NCBI GenBank assembly: GCA_964558465.1
Contig: CAZLEF010000007.1
Span: forward strand, 1-64,000
DNA length: 64,000 bases
Direction: 5' to 3'
DNA from: JACJYC01 sp964558465
Lineage (GTDB): Bacteria; Bacteroidota; Bacteroidia; Chitinophagales; Saprospiraceae
Below, in pieces: positions 1 through 7,636 of the stretch. A program made the translations under genes and the position numbers. The notes beneath the pieces are model-generated. The model did not search any database. It had not been told where the DNA came from and saw only the letters and a list, made by a program, of their open reading frames with translations. Position 1 is the stretch's first letter. The number at the start of each line of letters is the position of its first letter.

Positions 1-1
1 G

Positions 2-1609
2 GCTCAACCGGCCAACGACCTGTGCGCTAATGCAGCCACAATCTCCTGCGGAACGATCGTTTCGGGGACCAACCAGGGAGCAACTGCCGATGCCATCCCT
101 GCCTGCGGCAGCCTTACCTTGCAGAAGCACGGGGTATGGTACAAACTGGTGGGCACAGCCGAAGAGGTAACCCTTTCTACTTGCGGCGGTACCAATTTTG
201 ACACGCAGATCGGCGTATTTACCGGTTCCTGCGGCAGTTTTACCTGCGTTGCCGGCAACAACAATGATTACAGTTGTTCTTTTACACGGGCTTCCACGGT
301 CACATTTTTTGCTGCCAACGGAACGACCTACTACGTACTGGTTACCGGGGTATTGGGCGCGCGCGGCAACTTCAACCTTTCGGTGAATTGCGGCGAACCC
401 ATCGGGCCTGGCGATGCCTGCGCTACCGCGCTTGATATCGCATGTGGCGACGACCCCGTTTCGGGTTCAACCGTTGGCCGGCCGGTTCAGAGCGTCGCTT
501 TCTGCGGCACGTCAGGCAATACCGCCCCAGGCGTATGGTACAAAATGGCCGGCACGGGCACTACCCTCACGGCTACGACCTGCAACGCCGGCACCAACTA
601 TGACACCAAACTGCTCGTCTTCACGGGTACCTGCAACGGACTGGTATGTGTGGGCGGCGATGACGACGATCCCTCCTGCGCATTGAGTTCCCTGCGTTCT
701 TCCGTTGAATTTGACGCGGAAGAAGGCCAGGATTACTACATCCTCGTCACCGGTTTCGGCAGCAACGCCGGCAACTATACCTTATCGATCGAAGGCTCCT
801 GCGATCCGGCGCCGCCTTGTGTGGCCGACGGCGTTTATAACAACGTATGCGACGCCGACTGCCTCACCCTTGGCGTATTGACCCCGTTCTCCAACGTCGG
901 CGCAACCGCGCAGGCAGGCGAGCCCAACCCGGGCGCCGGTACGGTAGGAACCTCCCCATCGTGTGATGCCACCAACGGCTGGTGTTCCTTCGAACTGGTG
1001 GTCCAGAACAGCGTTTGGTTTACCTTCACCGCGCCGGCCAGTGGTTGTGTGGATATCGACGTACTGGACGCCGACTTGCAGTTGGCCGTATGGGCCGTAG
1101 GCGATTGCGGCAACTTCGCAACCTTCACAGAAGTGGGCGCCAATGACGACGGAGGCCCGGGTTTCTCCCCCATCCTGACCAACCTCGCGGTTACGCCGGG
1201 ACAGGTTTATTACGTTCAGATCGATGGGTATAACGGCGCGGTTGAAAGTGCAGGTACGGTAATGGTTTCCGACTGTGCAGTCACCCGTACGGCTCAAAAC
1301 ACGCCAGGTTCCACTTTGACGATCAAGGATTTCAACCCTGATTTCCTTGCGGTCGGCGAACTGTATCCGAACCCGGCGGTTGACGGTGTAACCAATATGA
1401 ACATCAACGCCATCCGCGAAGTGGAAGCTCAGGTTCAGTTGTTTGACCAGACGGGCAAACTGATGCAACAATCCAAACATGTGCTGTTCAGCGGCGTGAA
1501 TACGCTGCAACTGGATGTGGCGGGTTATGCCGCAGGTTTGTACTATGCCGTAGTCAGGATTGACAGCGAGATCTTCCAGAAGAAACTGGTTGTGACTACA
1601 CGTCCGTAA
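2..1609 (+). CDS. Secreted multi-module protein with T9SS sorting domain (5' end missing)
   Basis: The reading frame is open from the window edge to the TAA at 1607-1609, so the gene starts outside and 535 residues are visible. Three modules of about 125-150 residues repeat the same pattern: Asn-Asp-x-Cys near the start, a GVWYK motif, a TC-x-TN(F/Y)DT segment, an Asp/Asn-rich Cys patch and a YYxLVTG strand. Paired cysteines suggest extracellular beta-sandwiches, resembling the pre-peptidase C-terminal (PPC-like) domains of Bacteroidota exoproteins. The last 75 or so residues (LYPNPAVDG, then a VQLFDQTGK strand and an AGLYYAVV strand) form a type A T9SS C-terminal sorting domain, so the protein should be exported and attached to the surface. 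Binding target unknown. Convergent with lgt. Confidence 0.85.
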   Translation, partial: AQPANDLCANAATISCGTIVSGTNQGATADAIPACGSLTLQKHGVWYKLVGTAEEVTLSTCGGTNFDTQIGVFTGSCGSFTCVAGNNNDYSCSFTRASTVTFFAANGTTYYVLVTGVLGARGNFNLSVNCGEPIGPGDACATALDIACGDDPVSGSTVGRPVQSVAFCGTSGNTAPGVWYKMAGTGTTLTATTCNAGTNYDTKLLVFTGTCNGLVCVGGDDDDPSCALSSLRSSVEFDAEEGQDYYILVTGFGSNAGNYTLSIEGSCDPAPPCVADGVYNNVCDADCLTLGVLTPFSNVGATAQAGEPNPGAGTVGTSPSCDATNGWCSFELVVQNSVWFTFTAPASGCVDIDVLDADLQLAVWAVGDCGNFATFTEVGANDDGGPGFSPILTNLAVTPGQVYYVQIDGYNGAVESAGTVMVSDCAVTRTAQNTPGSTLTIKDFNPDFLAVGELYPNPAVDGVTNMNINAIREVEAQVQLFDQTGKLMQQSKHVLFSGVNTLQLDVAGYAAGLYYAVVRIDSEIFQKKLVVTTRP

Positions 1610-1621
1610 TTCATTCTTCTC

Positions 1622-1641
1622 CTCCAACCCGGAGGTTGGAG
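1622..1641. terminator. Possible intrinsic terminator between convergent genes
   Basis: A 7-bp perfect stem, ctccaac (1622-1628) with gttggag (1635-1641), and a 6-nt loop begins 13 bp after the stop of the T9SS gene. A second 5-bp stem (cagag/ctctg, 1645-1661) follows. There is no strong T-tract, so the terminator role is inferred from position. Confidence 0.35.
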
Positions 1642-1685
1642 ATACAGAGCTAAAATCTCTGAAGCATATCACCGGCGGGCGGTCC

Positions 1686-2516
1686 TTATCTTGAGGGCTG
1701 CCCGCCCTGCTTTTGGACAGCAACCGGGCGGAACATGAAATAAAGACCGATCAGCACAAAGGGAATGCTCAGCCATTGGCCCGTAGTCAGGCCGGCGCCC
1801 AGCGCCGTTTCGAAACCGCCCTGGCTTACTTTAAAATATTCCCACGGGATGCGGAATCCCCAGATTAGCACCATAAACAGGCCAAAAATATAGCCGGGTT
1901 TGTTCTTTTTGTCGGTATGCCAGTAAACCCGGTACAGGATGTAGAAGGAAAGCAGGTAACTCAGGGATTCATAGATCTGGACGGGGTGGCGGGGAAATTG
2001 TTCTTCCGGCGGAAGTCGCTTGAAAACAAAAGCCCAGGCGACGTCGGTCTTTTTGCCCAATATTTCGGAGTTGAAAAGGTTGCCCAGGCGGATGAAACAA
2101 CCCGCCAGCGCGGTTGGGACCACTACCTTGTCGAGTATCCACAAAATAGACCGTTTGGCGGTGTATTTTGAAAATAACCAAAGTGCAATGATGATACCGA
2201 TGGCGCCACCGTGGCTGGCCAGCCCGCCTTCCCATACCTTGATGATCTCGCCCGGGTGTTGGGAATAATACCCCCATTCGTAAAAAAAGACATGGCCCAG
2301 GCGGGCCCCGATCACTGCCCCCGCGATCATCGCAATAAATACTTTATCGAGCCATTGTTCCGGCGCTTTTTCGGCTTTGAACATCCGGGTGACGATGAGC
2401 AGACCGATAAAAAACCCGGCTGCAAAGAGCAGGCCGTACCAGCGAAGGGCAAACGACCCCAGTTTCACGATCTCAGGGGTGGCGTTCCAGTTGATATAGG
2501 CGAGAAGGTCGAGCAT
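1686..2516 (-). CDS. lgt: Prolipoprotein diacylglyceryl transferase
   Basis: Lgt transfers a diacylglyceryl group from phosphatidylglycerol to the lipobox cysteine of prolipoproteins at the inner membrane, the first step of lipoprotein maturation. The product has about seven hydrophobic segments and the family signatures: an N-terminal ALRWYGLLFA segment, GGLASHGGAIG holding the conserved His, and RLGNLFNSEILGKKTD holding the conserved Arg-x-Gly-Asn and Gly. The 276-residue length from the ATG at 2516 fits the family; an in-frame ATG at 2543 would add nine poorly hydrophobic residues and seems less likely. The window encodes several lipoprotein substrates, including the GIN protein just upstream. 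Confidence 0.95.
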   Translation of the reverse strand: MLDLLAYINWNATPEIVKLGSFALRWYGLLFAAGFFIGLLIVTRMFKAEKAPEQWLDKVFIAMIAGAVIGARLGHVFFYEWGYYSQHPGEIIKVWEGGLASHGGAIGIIIALWLFSKYTAKRSILWILDKVVVPTALAGCFIRLGNLFNSEILGKKTDVAWAFVFKRLPPEEQFPRHPVQIYESLSYLLSFYILYRVYWHTDKKNKPGYIFGLFMVLIWGFRIPWEYFKVSQGGFETALGAGLTTGQWLSIPFVLIGLYFMFRPVAVQKQGGQPSR

Positions 2517-2559
2517 GGCAGAAGCTTTGGTTTGTTTCGGCAAAGCTAAAACTTTCTGC

Positions 2560-2615
2560 CGATCTTACTTACCGATCCGATCGCTCTGAGCGATCGGATC
2601 GGTAAGGTAAGATCG
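2560..2615. repeat. Palindromic repeat, copy 1 of 5
   Basis: A near-perfect hairpin with 27-nt arms, one bulged base and a 1-nt centre; the core is accgatccgatcgct and its complement. It starts 8 bp beyond the stop of the GIN-domain gene and lies upstream of lgt. This is the longest-armed of five copies in the window. Possible transcription terminator or mRNA 3'-end stabiliser. Confidence 0.85.
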
Positions 2616-2622
2616 GGAACCA

Positions 2623-3327
2623 TTATTTTTTAATAATGTCGCTGCCGCCGTCTGCGTCGACCGTCACGGTAGCAGGGTCGCCGTCGTAAACCAATCTGGA
2701 TTTGCCGTTCACCTGGCCCGAAAGGATCGAGGTTACAAACAAGTGGACCTCATTCTGGCCTGAAAGGTTCACCTCACAGGTTTGGATTGGAAAATCAAAC
2801 GCTTCCATTTCGGCTTTACCCGATATTTCAATCTCCGCGGTTTGGCTGTGGCCAAGCAGGTAGATGGAAGTTTTTCCGGAAGTTTTCAACTCCAGGTCCC
2901 TGCAATCCACTTCGGCATCAAAAAAAGCGTCGCCTTCCAGCACCACCTTCAAATCGCGGGAACCGTTGTCCTGGAACCCCGTAATATTGGTGTGGGACTT
3001 ACCGCTCAATTTGATATAACTGATTTCCGGTAAGGTGATTTCGAGGTAGAGCCGGTCGTGTATCCTGTTTGGATGCCGGTATTTTCCGGTCAGACGGCCG
3101 TTGGATATGGAGAACTGGTAATCGCTTACATCGCCTAAAGCGCCGTCAACCGTAACATCGAAATCGCCTTTGGAAACATAGATCATCAGATCGCCGGAAA
3201 GCTGGATTTCTTCAAAGCCCTCCAGATCGGGGTTGTGCGAGAAGTCCACAGCGTCTTCGCAGGAGGTCAAAACCAGGCAAAAAATACAAAGGATGGACAG
3301 GATACCTGTCAAACGAAAGGTTTTCAT
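2623..3327 (-). CDS. GIN-domain (DUF2807-like) lipoprotein
   Basis: A predicted lipoprotein of 234 residues: a short positive N-terminus, a hydrophobic stretch and the lipobox LVLTSC about 22 residues from the ATG at 3327. The upstream in-frame extension to 3417 reads through the promoter region and lacks signal character, so it was not used. The mature part shows the GIN-type pattern: a GFEEIQLSGDLMIYVSKG strand pair, then repeating short beta strands with SGK turns (LSGKSHTNI, TSGKTSIYL, ISGKAEMEA), as in a right-handed or parallel beta fold. Members of this family are surface or periplasmic proteins of unknown biochemical role in Bacteroidota. Stop TAA is followed by a long hairpin repeat. 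Confidence 0.8.
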   Translation of the reverse strand: MKTFRLTGILSILCIFCLVLTSCEDAVDFSHNPDLEGFEEIQLSGDLMIYVSKGDFDVTVDGALGDVSDYQFSISNGRLTGKYRHPNRIHDRLYLEITLPEISYIKLSGKSHTNITGFQDNGSRDLKVVLEGDAFFDAEVDCRDLELKTSGKTSIYLLGHSQTAEIEISGKAEMEAFDFPIQTCEVNLSGQNEVHLFVTSILSGQVNGKSRLVYDGDPATVTVDADGGSDIIKK

Positions 3328-3454
3328 TAGTCGAATGATTTTTAAGTGTTGTTGAATATGAGGCAAATGTAAGCGCCAAACGGTATGGAATGCAAGAAAA
3401 TTAGGACGAATGACCAAATTTTAGTGGTGACAGGATAGAATAATCAGATGAACT

Positions 3455-3503
3455 GCCGGTTTACCGATCGGATCGCTCAGAGCGATCCGATCGGTAAACC
3501 GGC
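3455..3503. repeat. Palindromic repeat, copy 2 of 5, containing a stop codon
   Basis: A perfect 23-bp inverted repeat around a cag loop (3478-3480). Its minus-strand reading gives the last ten codons of the upstream gene (RSDRSERSDR) and then the TAA stop at 3463-3461, so the gene ends inside the repeat. Confidence 0.9.
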
Positions 3504-4375
3504 ATGCTCCGCCGCCAGAACGACTTGTTCTTCTCCAGTTCAACGCTGAATTCACGGGCGCCGGCATCCAGTATAAAGATCAGGACGTCGGTTGCCGAGG
3601 CATTGTGTTCGATCCAGCCGGCATAATTCTGGCGTTCGGCCGGTTCGACGGGTTGCCCGTCAACCAGAATCCTGAACGTTTCCCTGTAACAAATGCCCAG
3701 GTTACTCCGGCATTCCAGGTTCATCTTCAAGGTGAGTTTGAAGGTAGCCGGCTCGGCAGCGCTGCCATCGGAATATTTTTCCAGGTTGGCTTCCTGGAAA
3801 GTATACCGGATATCGCTGAAATTGAAAGGGATGTTCAGGTTCGGAAAATCCAGCAGGTGAACCTCCTCCGGACGGACGTCGGATGTTTCCGGGTTTTCTG
3901 TTTTGGGTTGTTCTGTTTTTTCGCCGGACAGGTCCCGGTCTTTTTCGCCATCACTACCAAAAAATCTGACAATGGAAATACCCGCCGCTACCCCTGCGAT
4001 CAGCAACACCCCGATCAATAAGTATTTTACAACCGGTGAGCTCCCGGCGGAAGTGGAGGCCGGCACGGTTTTCCGGATCTCTATATGTTTGGTACCGACT
4101 GGAGGCCCGGCCTCTGCCGGCGCATCGGGTTCGTCCTCCGTCATTTTCAGCAGCGCATGGGCGATCCTGGCCTTTTGCTGCATCAATTCTTCCATATCCA
4201 GGGTCCCGGCAAGTTCCTGTTCTTCCAGCATCGACAATTTGCCGCGCAGGATGAGCAGGGTATTCACCCGCTCTTGCCCGGCGGATTGTTCTCTCTCTAT
4301 CAGGAGGTCCAGCGCTTCTTCCAACTGGTTTTCACCGACCAGGTCCCTGATCTGGTCCGAAAGTTCCTTGTTCAT
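3461..4375 (-). CDS. Membrane protein with EAD11-like N-terminal domain
   Basis: The 304-residue product has three parts. Residues 1-85 are all-helical with the pattern of effector-associated domain 11: a helix reading IRDLVGENQLEEALDLLIE, a middle helix, and a last helix LMQQKARIAHALLKM. After a Pro/Ala linker comes one membrane helix (YLLIGVLLIAGVAAG, about residue 125) and an acidic linker. A C-terminal beta-rich domain with a Cys pair (NLECRSNLGICYRE) follows. EADs are known as small death-like adaptor domains in bacterial conflict and signalling proteins; no effector is fused here, so a partner would act in trans. The start codon abuts the mnmH stop, indicating co-transcription. The last ten residues come from a palindromic repeat. 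EAD assignment is from memory of the family pattern. Confidence 0.55.
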   Translation of the reverse strand: MNKELSDQIRDLVGENQLEEALDLLIEREQSAGQERVNTLLILRGKLSMLEEQELAGTLDMEELMQQKARIAHALLKMTEDEPDAPAEAGPPVGTKHIEIRKTVPASTSAGSSPVVKYLLIGVLLIAGVAAGISIVRFFGSDGEKDRDLSGEKTEQPKTENPETSDVRPEEVHLLDFPNLNIPFNFSDIRYTFQEANLEKYSDGSAAEPATFKLTLKMNLECRSNLGICYRETFRILVDGQPVEPAERQNYAGWIEHNASATDVLIFILDAGAREFSVELEKNKSFWRRSMPVYRSDRSERSDR

Positions 4376-5386
4376 TTAATTTTCTTTTCCAACCCGATCC
4401 GATCGCTCTAAGCGATCGGATCGGGTTTCGGATTCGGTAATTTCCCGCGCAATTTCCACGGGAGATTTTCCGGAACAGTCCACCGCCAAATCGGCAGGGC
4501 CGCCGGAGGGCGCATATCCCCTGGTTCGATCATAATAGGGTATAACATGCCGGATAAAACTTCCGGCATCCTGGTTTTGAAGATCATTCATGCAAGCTGC
4601 ATAGATGTCGGGCGACAGGGTTTTGCTGATCCGGTACAAAGCATCCCCGGCATCTTCCGGGGTGAGGGATCCGTAAGCCGTTTCCAGGTTTTGAATTCGT
4701 TGCCCCAAAGGCGTCTGCAACCGGATCTTTCTGGCGGATCTGAATTGATTAAACAGCCCATCCGGAACGGGCAGTTCGCCGATCAGACGGCCCTTCAATT
4801 CCATATAAATCCGTTTTCCGGGGTCAAACGACCGGAGTTTTGTCCAGATCCGGTTGTAAAAATCTTGTTGGCCCGGCTGGCCGCCGGCTGTATTTTTTCC
4901 AAAAGCCGACCCCTTTTCGCCGGCGAGCGTTTCGAGGTCGAGCACTTGCTCGCCAAGGGACTCCAAAGCCTGCAAGACCAGGGTTTTGCCGCTCCCGGTA
5001 TACCCCGTCAACAGCCGGATATCCCAGGGCTGTTGAAAATATCTTTGCTGATCTTGCCGGAATCCGGCAAAACCGCCCTGGAGAAAATACAAATCTATTC
5101 CGGGCTGCATCAATAACGATCCCAATACCCTGGAGCGGGCGCCGCCATCCTCGCAATAAAAGAACAAGGTTTTCCGGATCTGGTCCGACCCAAGGAACCT
5201 GCTGACGGGTTCCGGGTTATCGATGAGATCAGCAGGCGGCCGGCCGGGGTAGGTTTTGACCAGGAAACGCTGAAGTTTTCCGGAATTCAATAATACCGGC
5301 ACGTTCATGGCGCCTGGAATATGACCGGTTAGGTACAACCGTTCAGGCCGGATATCGATGACGGCGCCAGTGGGGAATTCCGTCAA
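4376..5386 (-). CDS. mnmH: tRNA 2-selenouridine/geranyl-2-thiouridine synthase
   Basis: MnmH (SelU, YbbB) replaces the sulfur of 2-thiouridine at the tRNA wobble position with selenium, through a geranylated intermediate. The N-terminal half is a rhodanese domain: VIDIRPERLYLTGHIPGAMN, then the persulfide-carrying Cys in FFYCEDGGARS and the QGGFAGF segment. The C-terminal half has a P-loop, LLTGYTGSGKT, followed by LGEQVLDLETLAGEKGSAFG, typical of this family. Length 336 is slightly short against about 360 in E. coli. The called start is TTG; the open frame continues upstream without ATG, so the true start is uncertain. A palindromic repeat lies in frame near the end (tail TRSDRLERSDRVGKEN), an extension unlikely to be needed for catalysis. 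Confidence 0.85.
   Translation of the reverse strand: MTEFPTGAVIDIRPERLYLTGHIPGAMNVPVLLNSGKLQRFLVKTYPGRPPADLIDNPEPVSRFLGSDQIRKTLFFYCEDGGARSRVLGSLLMQPGIDLYFLQGGFAGFRQDQQRYFQQPWDIRLLTGYTGSGKTLVLQALESLGEQVLDLETLAGEKGSAFGKNTAGGQPGQQDFYNRIWTKLRSFDPGKRIYMELKGRLIGELPVPDGLFNQFRSARKIRLQTPLGQRIQNLETAYGSLTPEDAGDALYRISKTLSPDIYAACMNDLQNQDAGSFIRHVIPYYDRTRGYAPSGGPADLAVDCSGKSPVEIAREITESETRSDRLERSDRVGKEN
4391..4427. repeat. Palindromic repeat, copy 3 of 5, translated within mnmH
   Basis: A perfect 17-bp inverted repeat with a 3-nt loop (4408-4410). It lies inside the last 20 codons of mnmH and is translated as RSDRLERSDR, in the same frame as at the other protein ends. Confidence 0.9.
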
Positions 5387-5707
5387 AAAAGCAGCTAACG
5401 ATTTGAAATATAAGATATTATACGTATTTTTTAACTAATTTACCCTTTGATTCCGCTCAGGAGCCAAACCGTCTGCCATCCGATGAAGATTTAGCATAGT
5501 CGGATGTCAGCCTCCGTCTACCATCCACCGTCTACCAAAAAAAATACGGCCGGTATTGTACATGTAATTTCCTTGTGGTACTCAAACAGTGCCATCTCCG
5601 GACGACTAAGTCTTGAACAAGGTCAAATCAGGTTCGACTTCTTTTGCCTTTAAACTCGTCATTAATATTCGATTTGGCTAAGGTAAACATTCCTTGCGAA
5701 ATGCCGG
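5387..5707. other. Intergenic region with a short heptamer repeat
   Basis: No convincing gene. Positions 5514-5534 hold three 7-bp units (ccgtcta, ccatcca, ccgtcta), the reverse-complement form of the NNGACGG heptamers found at 17726 and 24456. The rest is AT-rich sequence that should carry the mnmH promoter and the 3' end of the large-protein operon. Confidence 0.5.
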
Positions 5708-7630
5708 TTATTTTTTTTGATCAATCCATTTCACGTTGTCGAATTTCAAACCGCTGCCGGCTTCTCCCTTTCCTGTTGTTTTTTTGTACCCGAACCATTG
5801 AATGATATCGCCGTTGTACCAGCGGGTCCGCTGAAAGGCGCCCAACACCTTTACACCTGCCCTGGGGACTTCTTCCTCATGGATGAAATAAGGAGCCTGT
5901 TGTTGGTTTGCAGCCGGGTTGATATAGGGTTTCACCTCCCCGGAAGGGTCGTCATTAAACCCGTAACGCAGGAGCCGGGTACGGGGCCTGACCGGGATTT
6001 TCACCCCGTCCACCACCCTCGGCATGGAAGCCCGCTGCAATTGCACCGCCCGGTTCTGCCCCTCGATGTGGATGCTGATGAACGGGATCCAGTTTTCAGG
6101 AACGGAATTGCCCAATACATACCGCAGCGCTGCCGCGGGATCAACGGCTGCCGGCTCGTACGGGTTTAGTGCTTCAAAATAACGCGCCAGTTCGACGGCT
6201 GCCTGATGGCCGTCCATGCCCAACCGGAGCAAACTGTCCACTTTATTTTCAATCGCCCAGACCATATTGGCCGTTTCATCCCGTACAAACAGCACTTCTT
6301 CGACTGGATCGCCTTCCTGGATCTTGGGCACGGCCGGCGGCACAAAAACCCGTGTATCAGCCTCCGTCGCAAACTTTTTTTCAGCATCCCAGGCCGTCAG
6401 GTTGAACATACCCCAACCGTACCAGTCGTCAGACCCACCCTGAACCGCGGGTTCAATGAATGTTTTTTGCCCGAACACGTCCGTCACAACGATCCCTTTT
6501 ACATCGGCCAGCGACCCTGTTTTTAACGGGAAAGGGATCAAAAACCAGTTGTTCCCGTACATCATAGCGTACTCCACAACAATGACCTTGGAAATATCGG
6601 TGGTATCTGCCGACAGATTGCCGAGATCTACCTTTCCATCCTCAAACTCCCAGAAACGATTGACCGGCATGCCGCCAAACCCGGCCGGGGAAGGGATGAA
6701 GGAAAGGACATTGGATTCAACAGATTGCCTGCGCAGCGATTCGCTGACCGACAAAAGGCCGGTTTCGATATTGGGCTGGGTCTCCACATCGAAGGCGGAC
6801 CAGTCCAGTCTTCCGGCAGCGTATTCATTGGCCGCCAGGACCGTATTGTTCCCGGTTTTTTCCGGCAAGGCGCATTGGAAGCGGTAAGAAAGCGCGGCCG
6901 GATCCCAGGAATCCTCTGTTTCCAGCGTTTCCGGAAAGGTACGGGCGAACCATTGGCCGAATTCCGCGACACATTCCCGGATGAAAGTCTCGTGGACCGG
7001 GTCCAACTGCAGAGTATTCACAAACGCGGTTTCGTTTGTCAACAGGCTGTTGTATATTTTCAGGCCGTCGGGCGTTCGTCCGGCAAAAGCCCGGGTAAAA
7101 TTCATCAGCCTGCGGTTGCTCACCAGTTGCGCGCTTTGGACGTGCAATTCCGGCGAACCAACATCCAGGTCAGGCGCTTCCAGCGAAAACAGGTCCAGCA
7201 AACGGGTCGTATAAGCTGCTTTATCAAAAACGGGTTGGGTAGGGAGTTTGCCCTGGTTGAACAGGTTGCCAAAATGGTCAAGGAGTTTGATCCAGTAATT
7301 CCCGGCCTGGACCCGTTCCCGGTAACCCAATAACCGGTATTGCCGCTCCACGACAGCTTCCAGGGGCGATTCATCCGAATAAGGCCTCACCCCCCCTTCG
7401 AACAATTTGTATTTGATCACCCGGGTGGTTTCCAGGAGCGCCTTGGCAAAGACGGGGGAGCCGGTGTCCTCTCCCTTGAATTCCCCGAATTGCCATTGCC
7501 GGGTCAGGTTCCACAACGGGTCTTGCACCGCGGATTTCAATACCTGGTCAAAATCGTATTTTCGGGGGCGCGGCTCCAGCCGGTTCCAGGCCCTGAAAGG
7601 CTCGCAGGTTTTGTACTCAATTCTTGCCAT
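5708..7630 (-). CDS. Conserved protein of unknown function, last gene of large-protein operon
   Basis: A 640-residue soluble protein without signal peptide or membrane segment. The N-terminus reads EPFRAWNRLEPRPR and then DPLWNLTRQWQFGEF followed by KGEDTGSPV, a motif I recall in uncharacterised proteins of several phyla; this is recollection, not a search. Further conserved-looking stretches are a Trp-rich NNWFLIPFPLKTGSL region and VPENWIPFISIHIEG. It starts 6 bp after the 2248-residue gene, so the two are translationally linked. It is the promoter-distal gene of five. No catalytic motif was recognised. It may be a structural partner of the 1110- and 2248-residue proteins. Confidence 0.8.
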   Translation of the reverse strand: MARIEYKTCEPFRAWNRLEPRPRKYDFDQVLKSAVQDPLWNLTRQWQFGEFKGEDTGSPVFAKALLETTRVIKYKLFEGGVRPYSDESPLEAVVERQYRLLGYRERVQAGNYWIKLLDHFGNLFNQGKLPTQPVFDKAAYTTRLLDLFSLEAPDLDVGSPELHVQSAQLVSNRRLMNFTRAFAGRTPDGLKIYNSLLTNETAFVNTLQLDPVHETFIRECVAEFGQWFARTFPETLETEDSWDPAALSYRFQCALPEKTGNNTVLAANEYAAGRLDWSAFDVETQPNIETGLLSVSESLRRQSVESNVLSFIPSPAGFGGMPVNRFWEFEDGKVDLGNLSADTTDISKVIVVEYAMMYGNNWFLIPFPLKTGSLADVKGIVVTDVFGQKTFIEPAVQGGSDDWYGWGMFNLTAWDAEKKFATEADTRVFVPPAVPKIQEGDPVEEVLFVRDETANMVWAIENKVDSLLRLGMDGHQAAVELARYFEALNPYEPAAVDPAAALRYVLGNSVPENWIPFISIHIEGQNRAVQLQRASMPRVVDGVKIPVRPRTRLLRYGFNDDPSGEVKPYINPAANQQQAPYFIHEEEVPRAGVKVLGAFQRTRWYNGDIIQWFGYKKTTGKGEAGSGLKFDNVKWIDQKK

Positions 7631-7636
7631 AACAAT

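Noticed and set aside
782..1723. Long minus-strand ORF opposite the first T9SS gene
   Set aside because: It is antisense to a clear coding region with repeated modules and a sorting domain; its sequence has no family pattern.
2560..2615. Terminal inverted repeats of an insertion sequence
   Set aside because: No transposase gene lies between any pair of palindromes, and each copy is a self-contained hairpin.
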